From Hyphomicrobiales bacterium (lineage in GTDB: Bacteria > Pseudomonadota > Alphaproteobacteria > Rhizobiales > Beijerinckiaceae): DNA of 64,000 nt. This document shows, piece by piece, positions 7,392 through 15,946 of the stretch; within the stretch, counting starts at the first letter, position 1; every line of letters begins with the position of its first letter. The translations under genes and the position numbers were made by a program. The stretch spans positions 62,001-126,000 of the forward strand of contig UBNE01000002.1 of assembly GCA_900466745.1 (NCBI GenBank), given 5' to 3'. The notes below the pieces were generated by a model. The model saw only the letters and a list, made by a program, of their open reading frames with translations. It did no database searches and was not told the origin of the DNA.

Positions 7392-9803
7392 TCAGGGCAG
7401 CGCCTTGAGATAGCGCACCGGCCGCCCCGGCGCGGCGGCGTTGGCGGCGTGGACGATGGCGTTCGCGTCGATGCCGAAATGCCGGTAGAGATCGGCGACC
7501 GTGCCGGTCTGGCCGAAATGCTCGACGCCGAGCGCCTTCTGCCGGTGGCCATGGACGCTGCCGAGCCAGGCCAGCGTCGCCGGATGCCCGTCCAGCACCG
7601 AGACGATGCCGCAATCGCGCGAGAGCACGCCGAGCAGGCGCTCGATATGGCTGGTCGCCGCGTGGTTGCCGCGCTGGCGCGCCCGCTCGGCCGCCTGCCA
7701 GCCGGCATTGAGCCGGTCGGCCGAGGTGATGGCGAGCAGGCCGACATCGCGCCGGTCCTCGGAGAGGAGGCCGACGGCCTCGATCGCCTCCGGCGCCACC
7801 GCGCCGGTATAGGCGATGACCACCGAGGCGTTCGGGCCCGGCTTCCTGAGCCAGTAGGCGCCGTCGATGATCTCGCGCTCCAGCTCGGGCGTCATCGCCC
7901 GGCTCGGCTGCTCGACCTGCCGGGTCGAAAGGCGCAGATAGACCGAGCCGCCGGTCTCGTCGCGCAGCCAGGTCTTTTCCACTAGCTCGCGCTCGTCGGG
8001 GTCGCCCTCGCCGTCGCGCTGCATGTAGTCGAAGGACCAGCGCATCATCACGGCGAGCTCGTCGACGAAGGCGGGCTCGAAGGCGCACAAGCCGTCCTGG
8101 CTCATGCCGATCAGCGGCGTCGCGATCGACTGATGCGCCCCGCCCTCCGGCGCCAGCGTCACGCCGGACGGCGTCGCCACCAGCATGAAGCGGGCATCCT
8201 GGTAGCAGGCATAGTTCAGCGCATCGAGCCCGCGCGAGATGAAGGGATCGTAGAGCGTGCCGATGGGGATCAAGCGCTCGCCGAAGATCGAATGCGACAG
8301 GCCGAGCGCCGAGAGGTTGATGAACAGGTTCATCTCGGCGATGCCGAGCTCGATATGCTGGCCCTTCGGCGAGAATTCCCATTTCTGCATCGAGGGAATG
8401 CGCTCGTCCTTGAAGGTGTCGGCCATCGAGGCCTTGGCGAAGAGCCCGCGCCGGTTCACCCAGGGGCCGAGATTGGTCGAGACGGTGACGTCCGGCGCCG
8501 TGGTGACGATGCGGTCGGCGAGCGGGCCGCCCGCCTTGGCGAGCTCGTCCAGAATCTTGCCGAAGCCCATCTGCGTCGACATCGTCGGCTGGATGCCGGC
8601 CTCCAGCCTGGCCGGCACCGGCAGCTTGGCGGCGGAGAGGCGCCGGCGCCCTTCCGCGAAGAACGGCACGGCGTCGAGGAAGGCGCGGATCTCGCCCTCG
8701 GGCAGGCCCATTCCCTCGAACGGATCCCATTCATGGCCGGGGCGGATGCCGTTGGCCTTGCGGAAGCCGTCGAGCTGCTCCCTGGTCATCAGCCCGGCAT
8801 GGTTGTCCTTGTGGCCGGCGATCGGCAGGCCGAAGCCCTTCACCGTATAGGCGAGGAAGCAGACCGGCCGGTCATGGTCGATCGCCTCGAAGGCCTCCAG
8901 GATCGACGGCAGATCGTGGCCGCCGAGATTGCACATCAGCTTCGACAATTCGGCGTCGGAGCGCTTCTCGATCAGCCTGGTCACCGGCCCCTGGTCGCCG
9001 AGATCGTCCATCAGCCGCTTGCGCCAGGCCGCGCCGCCCTGGAAGGTCAGCGCCGAATAGAGCTGGTTCGGGCAGGAATCGATCCAGGCCTTCAGCCTGT
9101 CGCCGCCCTTCTCCTTGAACGCCGCCTGCTGCAGCGAGCCGTATTTCAGCGTCACGACATCCCAACCGAAATTGCGGAACATCGTCTCGAAGCGGTCGTA
9201 GAGCCCCTCGCGGATCACCGCGTCGAGCGACTGGCGGTTGTAGTCGATGATCCACCAGGTGTTGCGCAGCCCGTGCTTCCAGCCCTCCATCAGGGCCTCG
9301 AAGATATTGCCCTCGTCGAGCTCGGCATCGCCGATCAGCGAGACCATGCGGCCCTCGGGACGATCCTTCGCCCAGCCATGCGCCTTCACGTAATCCTGGG
9401 TCAGCGAGGAGAACAGCGTCTGCGCGACGCCAAGGCCGACCGAGCCGGTCGAGAAATCGACGTCGTCGATATCCTTGGTGCGCGAGGGATAGCTCTGCGC
9501 GCCCTTGTAGCCGCGGAAATTCTCCAGCTTCTCGCGGGTCTGCAACCCCATCAGATAATTGATGGCATGGAAGATCGGCGAGGCGTGCGGCTTCACCGCC
9601 ACCCGGTCCTGCGGGCGCAAAGCCGCCATGTAGAGCGCCGTCATGATGGTGGCGAGCGAGGCCGAGGAGGCCTGGTGCCCGCCGACCTTCATCCCGTCCT
9701 CGTTCGGGCGGATATGGTTGGCGTTGTGGATCGTCCAGGAGGCGAGCCAGAGGATCTTCTTCTCCAGCTCGGCGAGAAACGGCAGGCGCGGATCGGTGGT
9801 CAT
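7392..9803 (-). CDS. Transketolase / homodimeric pyruvate-dehydrogenase-E1-like ThDP enzyme
   Basis: 803-residue thiamine-diphosphate enzyme resembling AceE/MdeB-type E1 proteins annotated simply as transketolase. The ThDP pyrophosphate/Mg motif is visible as GDAELDEG...DYNRQS (about residues 165-200). The pyrimidine-binding half has QHIELGIAEMNLFINL with the catalytic Glu. The C-terminal transketolase domain ends in VEHFGQTGTVADLYRHFG. The start MTTDPRLPF is taken because upstream residues look non-coding. No E2 or E3 gene is adjacent, so whether it feeds a dehydrogenase complex or acts as a free decarboxylase/transketolase is open. Confidence 0.85.
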   Translation of the reverse strand: MTTDPRLPFLAELEKKILWLASWTIHNANHIRPNEDGMKVGGHQASSASLATIMTALYMAALRPQDRVAVKPHASPIFHAINYLMGLQTREKLENFRGYKGAQSYPSRTKDIDDVDFSTGSVGLGVAQTLFSSLTQDYVKAHGWAKDRPEGRMVSLIGDAELDEGNIFEALMEGWKHGLRNTWWIIDYNRQSLDAVIREGLYDRFETMFRNFGWDVVTLKYGSLQQAAFKEKGGDRLKAWIDSCPNQLYSALTFQGGAAWRKRLMDDLGDQGPVTRLIEKRSDAELSKLMCNLGGHDLPSILEAFEAIDHDRPVCFLAYTVKGFGLPIAGHKDNHAGLMTREQLDGFRKANGIRPGHEWDPFEGMGLPEGEIRAFLDAVPFFAEGRRRLSAAKLPVPARLEAGIQPTMSTQMGFGKILDELAKAGGPLADRIVTTAPDVTVSTNLGPWVNRRGLFAKASMADTFKDERIPSMQKWEFSPKGQHIELGIAEMNLFINLSALGLSHSIFGERLIPIGTLYDPFISRGLDALNYACYQDARFMLVATPSGVTLAPEGGAHQSIATPLIGMSQDGLCAFEPAFVDELAVMMRWSFDYMQRDGEGDPDERELVEKTWLRDETGGSVYLRLSTRQVEQPSRAMTPELEREIIDGAYWLRKPGPNASVVIAYTGAVAPEAIEAVGLLSEDRRDVGLLAITSADRLNAGWQAAERARQRGNHAATSHIERLLGVLSRDCGIVSVLDGHPATLAWLGSVHGHRQKALGVEHFGQTGTVADLYRHFGIDANAIVHAANAAAPGRPVRYLKALP

Positions 9804-9961
9804 GGTTTTTGGCTCGAACTCCCCAGGCTCCCGATCATGCATGGAAGCCCTGGTGAGGCGAACCAATTTTCAGCGCCGCGGCTGCCGTTCTTAGCGGATT
9901 CCCCTACACATCTTCGCCCGATGGCAGAAAAACGCCAAAAGCCCGGAGAGTCCCGTGCCGG

Positions 9962-10639
9962 CTACCGGTCGATCTGGCCGATCCGGTCCAGCCCGGCGGC
10001 GAAGCCGTTGAGCGGCACGTTGAACGAGACCGGCTCGCCGGTGGAGAGGTTGAGCGCCGCCACCGTCAGCGTCTTGCCGGCCTTCATCGCATCGGTCGCG
10101 ACCGTCGGGAAGGAGATCGGCAGCAGGCAGCCCTGCGCCAGGCAGGTCGAGAAGCGCAGGCCCTGGCCGAGATCCTTGTCGTCGAGCCGCAGCACCGCGC
10201 CGTTCTCCAGCTTCATGCCGAACGGGAACAGGATCGTGCCTTCCGCCCGCCCGTCCTTGGGAGTGCGCAATTCGATGGCGAAGACGCGCTGGCCGGTCTG
10301 GCTGTTGCCCTGCGCCTGGGTCAGCAGGCAGAGGCGCTGGCCGTTGAGGATGCGGCAGTCGACGGTCCAGTCGCCATAGGTCTCGTTGATCGCGCTCGCG
10401 CCGTTCGGCAGCGTCGCCGCAGCCGCCGCGGGCTGCGCCACGGCCGGGGCGGCGGGGCTTGCGGCCGGCTTGGCGGCCGGGCGCGCGGCGGGCTTCGGCG
10501 CCGGGCGCGCGGGCGCAGGCGCCGCCGGAGCGCTCGCCGGCTCCTCCTGGGCGCGCAGAGGCTGCGCGCCAAGCCAGAGCGCCGAGAACAGAAGAGCGGC
10601 GGCCGCGGAAGCCGAACCCAGGCGAAGGACAGTCTTCAT
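9962..10639 (-). CDS. Invasion-associated locus B (IalB) family periplasmic protein
   Basis: 225 residues: a signal peptide (about 1-30), a long Ala/Pro-rich linker (32-75), then the IalB-type domain beginning YGDWTVDCRILNGQRLCLL. Four cysteines in that domain (WTVDC, RLC, STC, QGC) could form two disulfides. The family is widespread in alphaproteobacteria, usually periplasmic or envelope-associated. The Bartonella link to erythrocyte invasion does not imply virulence here. It is a single gene. Confidence 0.88.
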   Translation of the reverse strand: MKTVLRLGSASAAAALLFSALWLGAQPLRAQEEPASAPAAPAPARPAPKPAARPAAKPAASPAAPAVAQPAAAAATLPNGASAINETYGDWTVDCRILNGQRLCLLTQAQGNSQTGQRVFAIELRTPKDGRAEGTILFPFGMKLENGAVLRLDDKDLGQGLRFSTCLAQGCLLPISFPTVATDAMKAGKTLTVAALNLSTGEPVSFNVPLNGFAAGLDRIGQIDR

Positions 10640-10876
10640 GGCATTTCAATTCAGCGAGAGGAACTGCATCGGCAGGTAGCAAGGCGCCACGGCAACGTCA
10701 AAACCAAAGACGATTTCAGATGACCCGCGCGTCATCCTGTGTCTTTTCAGCAATTGAGCCGAATTCGACAAAGTCTAAACATGGGAAGCTATGGAGCCGG
10801 CCGCGCGAAGACAGCCGCGGCCGGGCGAGAGAGGCAGGCAGCGGCCGGACCGCCGCGCTCATGGCTCGCGCCGCGC

Positions 10877-11557
10877 TCATGCCGCATCCTGCAGGATATG
10901 GGCCCGGACCAGCCGGCGCAGCGCCGCGGCGTCGCGGGCCGCCAGCGCCTCGACCATGGCAAAATGCTCGCGGTTCGACTGCTCGATCCGGCTGCGCTTC
11001 TGCCACTGCCCCGCCGCCGCCGAGGAGATGCGCCCGCGCAGCTCCTGCACCAGCGCGGTCAGTTCGGGATTGCCGGACAAGCCCAGCAGATGGCCGTGGA
11101 AGGCGATATTGGCGTCGTGGAGGTCGATCACCGTGCCCTTGCCCAGCAGGCTCTCGAAGCGGCGCGCCAGCCGCAGCGCTTCCGCGACGTCCTCATCCCG
11201 CAGACGCGCCATGATGCCGTCAACCGCGCCGGTCTCGAGGATGACCCGCACGTCGCGGATCTCGCGCGCCAGACGCCCGTCGGGCTTGACGACATGGTAG
11301 CCGCGATTGGGCAGGTGCACGACGAGCCGCTTCTGGACCAGCCGGTCCAGCGCCCGGCGCACATCCATGCGCTTGGCGCCGTGACGCTGCTCGATATCGA
11401 TCTGCTTCAGCCACTGGCCCGGAGCGAGCGCGCCGGACTGGATCTCGCCCGCCAGCGCGTTGGCGAGCGCGTCGGGGCGGCCGGAGCGCGCCTTCGCGCT
11501 GCCCGCCTGCCCGCTCGCCCGTTTCGCCTCGCCGCCAGCCATCGCCGCCTCATGCAT
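10877..11557 (-). CDS. GntR-family (FadR/FCD type) transcriptional regulator
   Basis: 226 residues with a winged HTH (LANALAGEIQSGALAPGQWL...DVRRALDRLVQKRLVVHLPNRGYHV, about 30-90) and an all-helical FCD ligand domain with metal-ligand-type His residues (DLHDANIAFHGHL, NREHFAMVEAL, RAHILQ). It is divergent from an M20 amidohydrolase, and the 105-bp spacer holds two perfect palindromes, so it very likely controls that gene and itself. The start may be the first or sixth codon (both ATG). Confidence 0.88.
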   Translation of the reverse strand: MHEAAMAGGEAKRASGQAGSAKARSGRPDALANALAGEIQSGALAPGQWLKQIDIEQRHGAKRMDVRRALDRLVQKRLVVHLPNRGYHVVKPDGRLAREIRDVRVILETGAVDGIMARLRDEDVAEALRLARRFESLLGKGTVIDLHDANIAFHGHLLGLSGNPELTALVQELRGRISSAAAGQWQKRSRIEQSNREHFAMVEALAARDAAALRRLVRAHILQDAA

Positions 11558-11602
11558 CGCCGGACCGGCCGCCCTGCGCCCGGCCGGCTTGTCCCGTCAC
11601 AA

Positions 11603-11628
11603 CCCATATGGGAAAAATTGGCGCCAAT
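11603..11628. promoter_or_regulatory. Two adjacent palindromes in the gntR/amidohydrolase spacer
   Basis: CCCATATGGG (11603-11612) and ATTGGCGCCAAT (11617-11628) are perfect palindromes with centres 15 bp apart. They lie 35-60 bp before the amidohydrolase start. Candidate operators for the divergent GntR protein or for a second regulator. Confidence 0.55.
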
Positions 11629-11662
11629 ACAGATGGCGCGATTCCGCGCGACAGGAGCCCCC

Positions 11663-13102
11663 ATGAGCAGCAGCAAGGACGCCAGCAACAGCAAGGAAGT
11701 CTGGCGGCGGATCGACGACAAGGCCCCGGAGTATTTCGCGCTGTCGGACCGCATCTGGCACATGCCCGAGCTGAACTATCAGGAGGTGCGCTCCGCCGCC
11801 GAGCACCGCGCCATGCTGGAGCGCGAGGGCTTCCGGATCACCGAAAATGTCGCGGGCCTGCCGACCGCGCTGATCGGCGAAGCCGGCGAGGACGGGCCGG
11901 TCATCGCCATCATGGGCGAGTACGACGCCCTGCCCGGCCTGAGCCAGGAGGCCGGCGTCACCGCCGCGTCCCCGGTCGAGAAGGGCGGCAACGGCCATGG
12001 CTGCGGCCACAACATGCTGGGCGCGGCCTCGCTGCTGGCCGCCGCCGCGGTCAAGGACTATCTCGCCGCCAACGGGCTGAAGGGCCGGGTGCGCTATTAC
12101 GGCTGCCCCGCCGAGGAAGGCGGCTCGGCCAAGGGCTTCATGGTCCGCGCCGGCGCCTTCGACGATGTCGACATCGCCCTGTGCTGGCACCCGGCCTCCT
12201 TCTCCGGCGTCAGCCGGCCGTTCTCGCTGGCCTGCGTCGAGGTCGAGTTCACCTTCACCGGCAGGGCCTCGCATGCCGCCGCCGCGCCGCATCTCGGCCG
12301 CTCCGCCCTCGATGCGGTCGAGCTGATGCATATCGGCGTCAACTACATGCGCGAGCACATGCCGTCGACGGCGCGCGTGCACTACGCCGTCATCAACGCC
12401 GGCGGCATCGCGCCCAACGTCGTGCAGGCGACGGCGACGACGCGCCAGCTCATCCGCGCCGCGACGCTGTCGGAAATGTGGGATCTGGTCGCCCGGGTGA
12501 AGAAGATCGCCGAGGGCGCGGCGCTGATGACCGAGACGCAGGTCGCCGCCAGGCAGCTTTCGGGCGACGCCAACCTCGTCGGCAACCGCCCGCTCGAGGA
12601 GGCGATGCACGCCAATCTCCAGGCGCTCGGCGGTCCCGGCTTCGACGCCGCCGACCACGCCTTCGCCGCCGGCTTCCAGAAGACGCTGAGCGCCGAGGAC
12701 ATCGCCGCGTCCTATGCGCGGCTGGGCCTGGCCCCTCGGCAGGGGGAGGCGTTGAACGACGAGATCTACCCGCTCGGCGCCGGCAGCGACACCTCGGTCG
12801 GCTCGACCGATGTCGGCACGGTGAGCTGGGTGGTCCCGACCGTGCAGTGCCGCACGGCCTGCTATGCGGTCGGCACCCCCGGCCATTCCTGGCAGCTCGT
12901 GGCGCAGGGCCTCGCCCCCGCCGCGCATAAGGGCCTCGCCCTCGCGGCCAAGGCAATGGCCGGCGTCGCCGCGGACGTGCTGAACGACCCCGCTTTGCTC
13001 GCGGCGGCCAAGGACGCCTTCGCCGCCTTCCGGGCGCAGAATCCCTTCGCCAATCCGATCACCGACGATGTCGAGCCGCCGCTCGACATGGCGGCTCACT
13101 GA
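11663..13102 (+). CDS. M20-family metallo-amidohydrolase (AbgB-like)
   Basis: 479 residues, close in length and layout to p-aminobenzoyl-glutamate hydrolase subunit B and related peptidase-M20 amidohydrolases. Metal and catalytic motifs are present: GEYDALPG, GHGCGHNMLGAAS, CPAEEGGSAKG and the dimerisation-domain GRASHAAAAPHLGRSALDA. The start has AGGAG five bases upstream. The substrate is likely an N-acyl or aromatic amino-acid amide. No AbgA partner or AbgT transporter is adjacent, so a folate-related role is not supported. Probably regulated by the divergent GntR. Confidence 0.88.
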   Translation: MSSSKDASNSKEVWRRIDDKAPEYFALSDRIWHMPELNYQEVRSAAEHRAMLEREGFRITENVAGLPTALIGEAGEDGPVIAIMGEYDALPGLSQEAGVTAASPVEKGGNGHGCGHNMLGAASLLAAAAVKDYLAANGLKGRVRYYGCPAEEGGSAKGFMVRAGAFDDVDIALCWHPASFSGVSRPFSLACVEVEFTFTGRASHAAAAPHLGRSALDAVELMHIGVNYMREHMPSTARVHYAVINAGGIAPNVVQATATTRQLIRAATLSEMWDLVARVKKIAEGAALMTETQVAARQLSGDANLVGNRPLEEAMHANLQALGGPGFDAADHAFAAGFQKTLSAEDIAASYARLGLAPRQGEALNDEIYPLGAGSDTSVGSTDVGTVSWVVPTVQCRTACYAVGTPGHSWQLVAQGLAPAAHKGLALAAKAMAGVAADVLNDPALLAAAKDAFAAFRAQNPFANPITDDVEPPLDMAAH

Positions 13103-13398
13103 GTCGGCGCATCCGGCCCGCCCTGCCCGGCATCGGGGCCGGGCGGGCGCGTCGCCTTGAACGTCTCGACGGCGGCGGCGGCGAGGTCGGTGATCGAGGC
13201 CGGCCGCTCGCCGATCAGCCGCAGCACGATGCGCCCGAGCCGGGCCTTGGCGTCGCTCTCCAGCTCCGCCGCGAGGCGCTCGTCATGGCCGAGCGCCGCC
13301 CAGGCGCGGGCGTGGACCGCTTCGGCGACGAGCAGTTCCTTGGAGTTCAGCACTCCGGGAAAACTTGAGGGGCGTGGCGGCATCGAACGGTCGGTCAT
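13096..13398 (-). CDS. Small hypothetical protein
   Basis: 100 residues, predicted helical (SKELLVAEAVHARAWAALGH, then ESDAKARLGRIVLRLIGE). No signal peptide, no membrane helix and no family I recognise. The stop overlaps the end of the amidohydrolase gene by 7 bp, tail to tail. The start could also be a GTG two codons upstream. Coding confidence rests on residue composition and position. Confidence 0.6.
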   Translation of the reverse strand: MTDRSMPPRPSSFPGVLNSKELLVAEAVHARAWAALGHDERLAAELESDAKARLGRIVLRLIGERPASITDLAAAAVETFKATRPPGPDAGQGGPDAPTQ

Positions 13399-13456
13399 GG
13401 TCACGCGGGCGATATAGGGTCGGCGCGGGCGAGGGCAACCCCGCCCATCGTCGCCC

Positions 13457-14410
13457 TCACCCGCGCGGAACCTTTCCCGCCGCCCGGTCCAGCGCGCGCT
13501 CGCGCAGCGTCGCCGCGAGCAGTTGCGCCGGCAGGGGCAGCACCGTGTCGCTGCGCGTCGTCAGCCCGACCGGGCCGAGCGTATCGGCCGTATCGGCCGG
13601 CAGGGCCGCGAGCCAGCCCGTCCCGACATCCTCGGCGACGACGCCTTCCGAGATGAACCAGATACCGTCGCCCAGGCGCAGATAGTTCCGCGCGAAGGCG
13701 TCGGACACCGTCTCGATCACCCCGGCGGCCGGCCGCAGCGCATGGGTGAGCAGATAGCGCTCCACCGTCGAGCTGATCACCGATCCCGGCGGCGGCAGCA
13801 GCCACTGGTAATCGGCGACCTTGGCCATGTCGAAGGAGGCGGCGCCGAGCAGCGGATGCTGCGGCCGGACCGCCAGCGCGATCCGCTCCGAATAGAGATG
13901 CTCGAAGGCGAAGCCGCGCATCGTCTCCGGGTCGGGCATGCGGCCGATCACGAGGTCGAGATCGCCCAGCCTGAGCTGCGTCATCAGCACGTCGTTCGGC
14001 CCGGTCACGATGCGCGGGCGCATCGCGCCGTAGCGGCTCACCACCTCCGCCAGGGCGCGCGGCAGAACATGCGCGGAAACCGTGGGCAAGGCCCCGACCG
14101 AGAACGCGATCGCGGAGTCGCCGCCGTCATGCCCGACCATGCTGACGCCCTGCTTCAGCGCCGTCACGCTCGCCCCGGCATAGCGGAAGAACACCTCCCC
14201 GGGGCCGGTCAGCACCATCGGCCGGCGGCTCGGCTCGAACAGCGTCGCGCCGAGGATGTCCTCCAGTTCCTGCACGGTCTTCGAGACCGCGGGCTGGCTC
14301 AATCCGAGCAGCGCGGCGGCCTTCACCACGCTCCTCAGCCGCGCCACCTCGAGGAAGGACACCAGATGGCGCAGCTTGATGCGCCCGTTGAGCGGCCGAA
14401 GGCGCGGCAT
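13457..14410 (-). CDS. LysR-family regulator of the PcaQ/GbpR subgroup
   Basis: 317 residues. The N-terminus MPRLRPLNGRIKLRHLVSFL and the HTH (RSVVKAAALLGLSQPAVSKTVQELEDILGATLFE) are characteristic of the PcaQ/GbpR branch that controls aromatic-acid or sugar genes. The effector domain has VGALPTVSAHVLPRAL and DLDLVIGRMPDPE. A longer frame from 14467 exists, but its extra residues would be encoded by the putative operator at 14424-14439, so 14410 is preferred. No pca or sugar genes lie beside it, so the target is unknown. Confidence 0.85.
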   Translation of the reverse strand: MPRLRPLNGRIKLRHLVSFLEVARLRSVVKAAALLGLSQPAVSKTVQELEDILGATLFEPSRRPMVLTGPGEVFFRYAGASVTALKQGVSMVGHDGGDSAIAFSVGALPTVSAHVLPRALAEVVSRYGAMRPRIVTGPNDVLMTQLRLGDLDLVIGRMPDPETMRGFAFEHLYSERIALAVRPQHPLLGAASFDMAKVADYQWLLPPPGSVISSTVERYLLTHALRPAAGVIETVSDAFARNYLRLGDGIWFISEGVVAEDVGTGWLAALPADTADTLGPVGLTTRSDTVLPLPAQLLAATLRERALDRAAGKVPRG

Positions 14411-14423
14411 GATGTCGGCCAGG

Positions 14424-14439
14424 ATAACCTCCCAGTTAA
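14424..14439. promoter_or_regulatory. PcaQ-type binding site ATAACC-N4-AGTTAA
   Basis: Matches the published Sinorhizobium PcaQ motif ATAACC-N4-GGTTAA at 11 of 12 fixed positions. It lies 14 bp upstream of the LysR start, so negative autoregulation is likely. Confidence 0.55.
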
Positions 14440-14586
14440 TCTGAAGCCCGTAAAACGGCCCGAACATATCCTTTCCCGCATGAGGAAGGGCGCTCCGTCA
14501 AGGCGATGCGGCAGGCTGCCTCGTGCGGCATTGTGGGCCGCGCCACGAGTTGGCCGCGGGCTTGCGAAAGGGTAAGGTGCGCCATC

Positions 14587-15309
14587 TTGCGTGACGACAT
14601 CCACACCACCGGCTTGCCGGCCCTCTGCGCCTCCTGCGAAGCACGCCATCGCGGGATCTGCGGTGCGCTGACCGCCGAGCAGCTCACCCTGCTCGCCAAA
14701 GCCTCGTCGAAGCGCAGGGCCGAGGAAGGCGCCGAGCTGATCGGCGACGCCGAGAACGTCGAGAGCTACGCCAACGTGCTCTCCGGCGTGGTCAAGCTGA
14801 CCAAGATGCTGTCCGACGGCCGCCAGCAGATCGTCGGGCTCCAGTTCGCGCCCGATTTCGTCGGCCGGCCCTTCCGGACGGAGAGCACGCTCGCGGCCGA
14901 GGCCGCGACCGATGTCGAATTGTGCTCCTTCCCGCGCGCCACGGTCGAGCGGATGATGGCGGAGCAGCCCGATCTCGAGCACCGCCTGCTGGAGCAGACC
15001 CTGAAGGAGCTCGACCAGGCCCGCGACTGGATGGTAACCCTCGGCCGCAAGACCGCGGCGGAGAAGGTCGCGAGCTTCATCCTGATGATCGCGCGCAACA
15101 TCGACCCGACGATGCAGCCGCAGCAGCGCGCCGTCACCTTCGACCTGCCGCTGTCGCGGGCCGAGATCGCCGACTTCCTCGGCCTCACCATCGAGACCGT
15201 CAGCCGGCAGTTCACGCGGCTGCGCAGCGAGGGCGTCATCCGCATCGAGCACAACCGCCGCGTCATCCTCGACGACATCCGCAAGCTCGCCGCCAGCGCC
15301 GGCAACTGA
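14587..15309 (+). CDS. Fnr/FnrN-type oxygen-responsive Crp-family regulator
   Basis: Global anaerobic/microaerobic regulator carrying an oxygen-labile Fe-S cluster. With a TTG start (AAGG about nine bases upstream) it has 240 residues. The cluster ligands are Cys14-X2-Cys17-X7-Cys25 plus Cys113 in VELCSF. A cNMP-binding fold precedes a Crp HTH (LSRAEIADFLGLTIETVSRQFTRL) whose E-TVSR recognition helix gives FNR/FixK specificity for TTGAT-N4-ATCAA. The frame is open further upstream to 14506. It sits close to cydABX, whose promoter carries a matching box. Confidence 0.9.
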   Translation: MRDDIHTTGLPALCASCEARHRGICGALTAEQLTLLAKASSKRRAEEGAELIGDAENVESYANVLSGVVKLTKMLSDGRQQIVGLQFAPDFVGRPFRTESTLAAEAATDVELCSFPRATVERMMAEQPDLEHRLLEQTLKELDQARDWMVTLGRKTAAEKVASFILMIARNIDPTMQPQQRAVTFDLPLSRAEIADFLGLTIETVSRQFTRLRSEGVIRIEHNRRVILDDIRKLAASAGN

Positions 15310-15316
15310 GCGCCGC

Positions 15317-15781
15317 TCAGCCGCCCCCGGGCAGCATGGTCAGGATGCAGTCCTGCTCGAAGGCGATGTGCCGGCGCATCGAGTCGAACAGCGCCCGCAG
15401 CATGTAGCCGAACGCCTCCGGATTCGCGATCGGCCGCCCCTCGCCATAGGCCCGCAGCGCCTCGCTCAGATCCTCGGCGGCGCAGCGATCCTGGACATGC
15501 TCGGCGCGCAGCCGGCTCACGATGACGGCGTTGCGCTGCGAGATGGCGAAGACCGGGAAGACGAACTGCTCCTCGAAGCGGTGGCAGGCCTCGATCAGCG
15601 GCACGAGGCTGCTCGCCAGCATCAGGCAGCGCATCCGGTCGACATGGGCCGGCAGCTCGTCGGCGATCCGCTCCAGCGCTTCGCAGGCTTCCAGCATCCG
15701 GGCATGGCCCCGCGCCATGTCCATGCGCGGGACGAAGCCGGCGGCGTTCCATGCGCCGCTCCCGACCGGGTGGCGTGTCAT
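15317..15781 (-). CDS. Hemerythrin-like (HHE) domain protein
   Basis: 154 residues forming a four-helix HHE bundle. Likely iron ligands are GHARML, CHRFEEQFVFP (His and Glu), AEHVQD and RRHIAFEQD. Such proteins bind O2, NO or act in iron/redox sensing. It starts 10 bp after the cydX stop, last in the cydABX operon, and ends 7 bp from the convergent fnr. A role in O2 or NO handling at the high-affinity oxidase is inferred. Confidence 0.85.
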   Translation of the reverse strand: MTRHPVGSGAWNAAGFVPRMDMARGHARMLEACEALERIADELPAHVDRMRCLMLASSLVPLIEACHRFEEQFVFPVFAISQRNAVIVSRLRAEHVQDRCAAEDLSEALRAYGEGRPIANPEAFGYMLRALFDSMRRHIAFEQDCILTMLPGGG

Positions 15782-15791
15782 GGCCGTCCCA

Positions 15792-15923
15792 TCACGGCGT
15801 CGGCAGCGGGACGGCCTCGTGCGTCGGCTCTTCGCGCACGGTGCGCAGCTCGTACCAAAGCGCGTTCAGGATGCCGACGGAGGCGGCGAGGCCGAGGCCG
15901 AGTATCCAGGCGAAATACCACAT
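15792..15923 (-). CDS. cydX: Cytochrome bd oxidase small subunit CydX
   Basis: 43-residue single-helix protein beginning MWYFAWILGLGLAASVGILNA, the typical CydX/YbgT signature, which stabilises the haems of cytochrome bd. GGAGAG lies eight bases upstream. It follows cydB by 23 bp and precedes the hemerythrin gene. The C-terminal tail after WYE is longer and more polar than in E. coli. Confidence 0.93.
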   Translation of the reverse strand: MWYFAWILGLGLAASVGILNALWYELRTVREEPTHEAVPLPTP

Positions 15924-15946
15924 GGCGCGTTCTCTCCTGTCCGGGT

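Noticed and set aside
9962-10639. Virulence factor reading of the IalB-family gene
   Set aside because: The family is common in free-living alphaproteobacteria; the name comes from Bartonella only.
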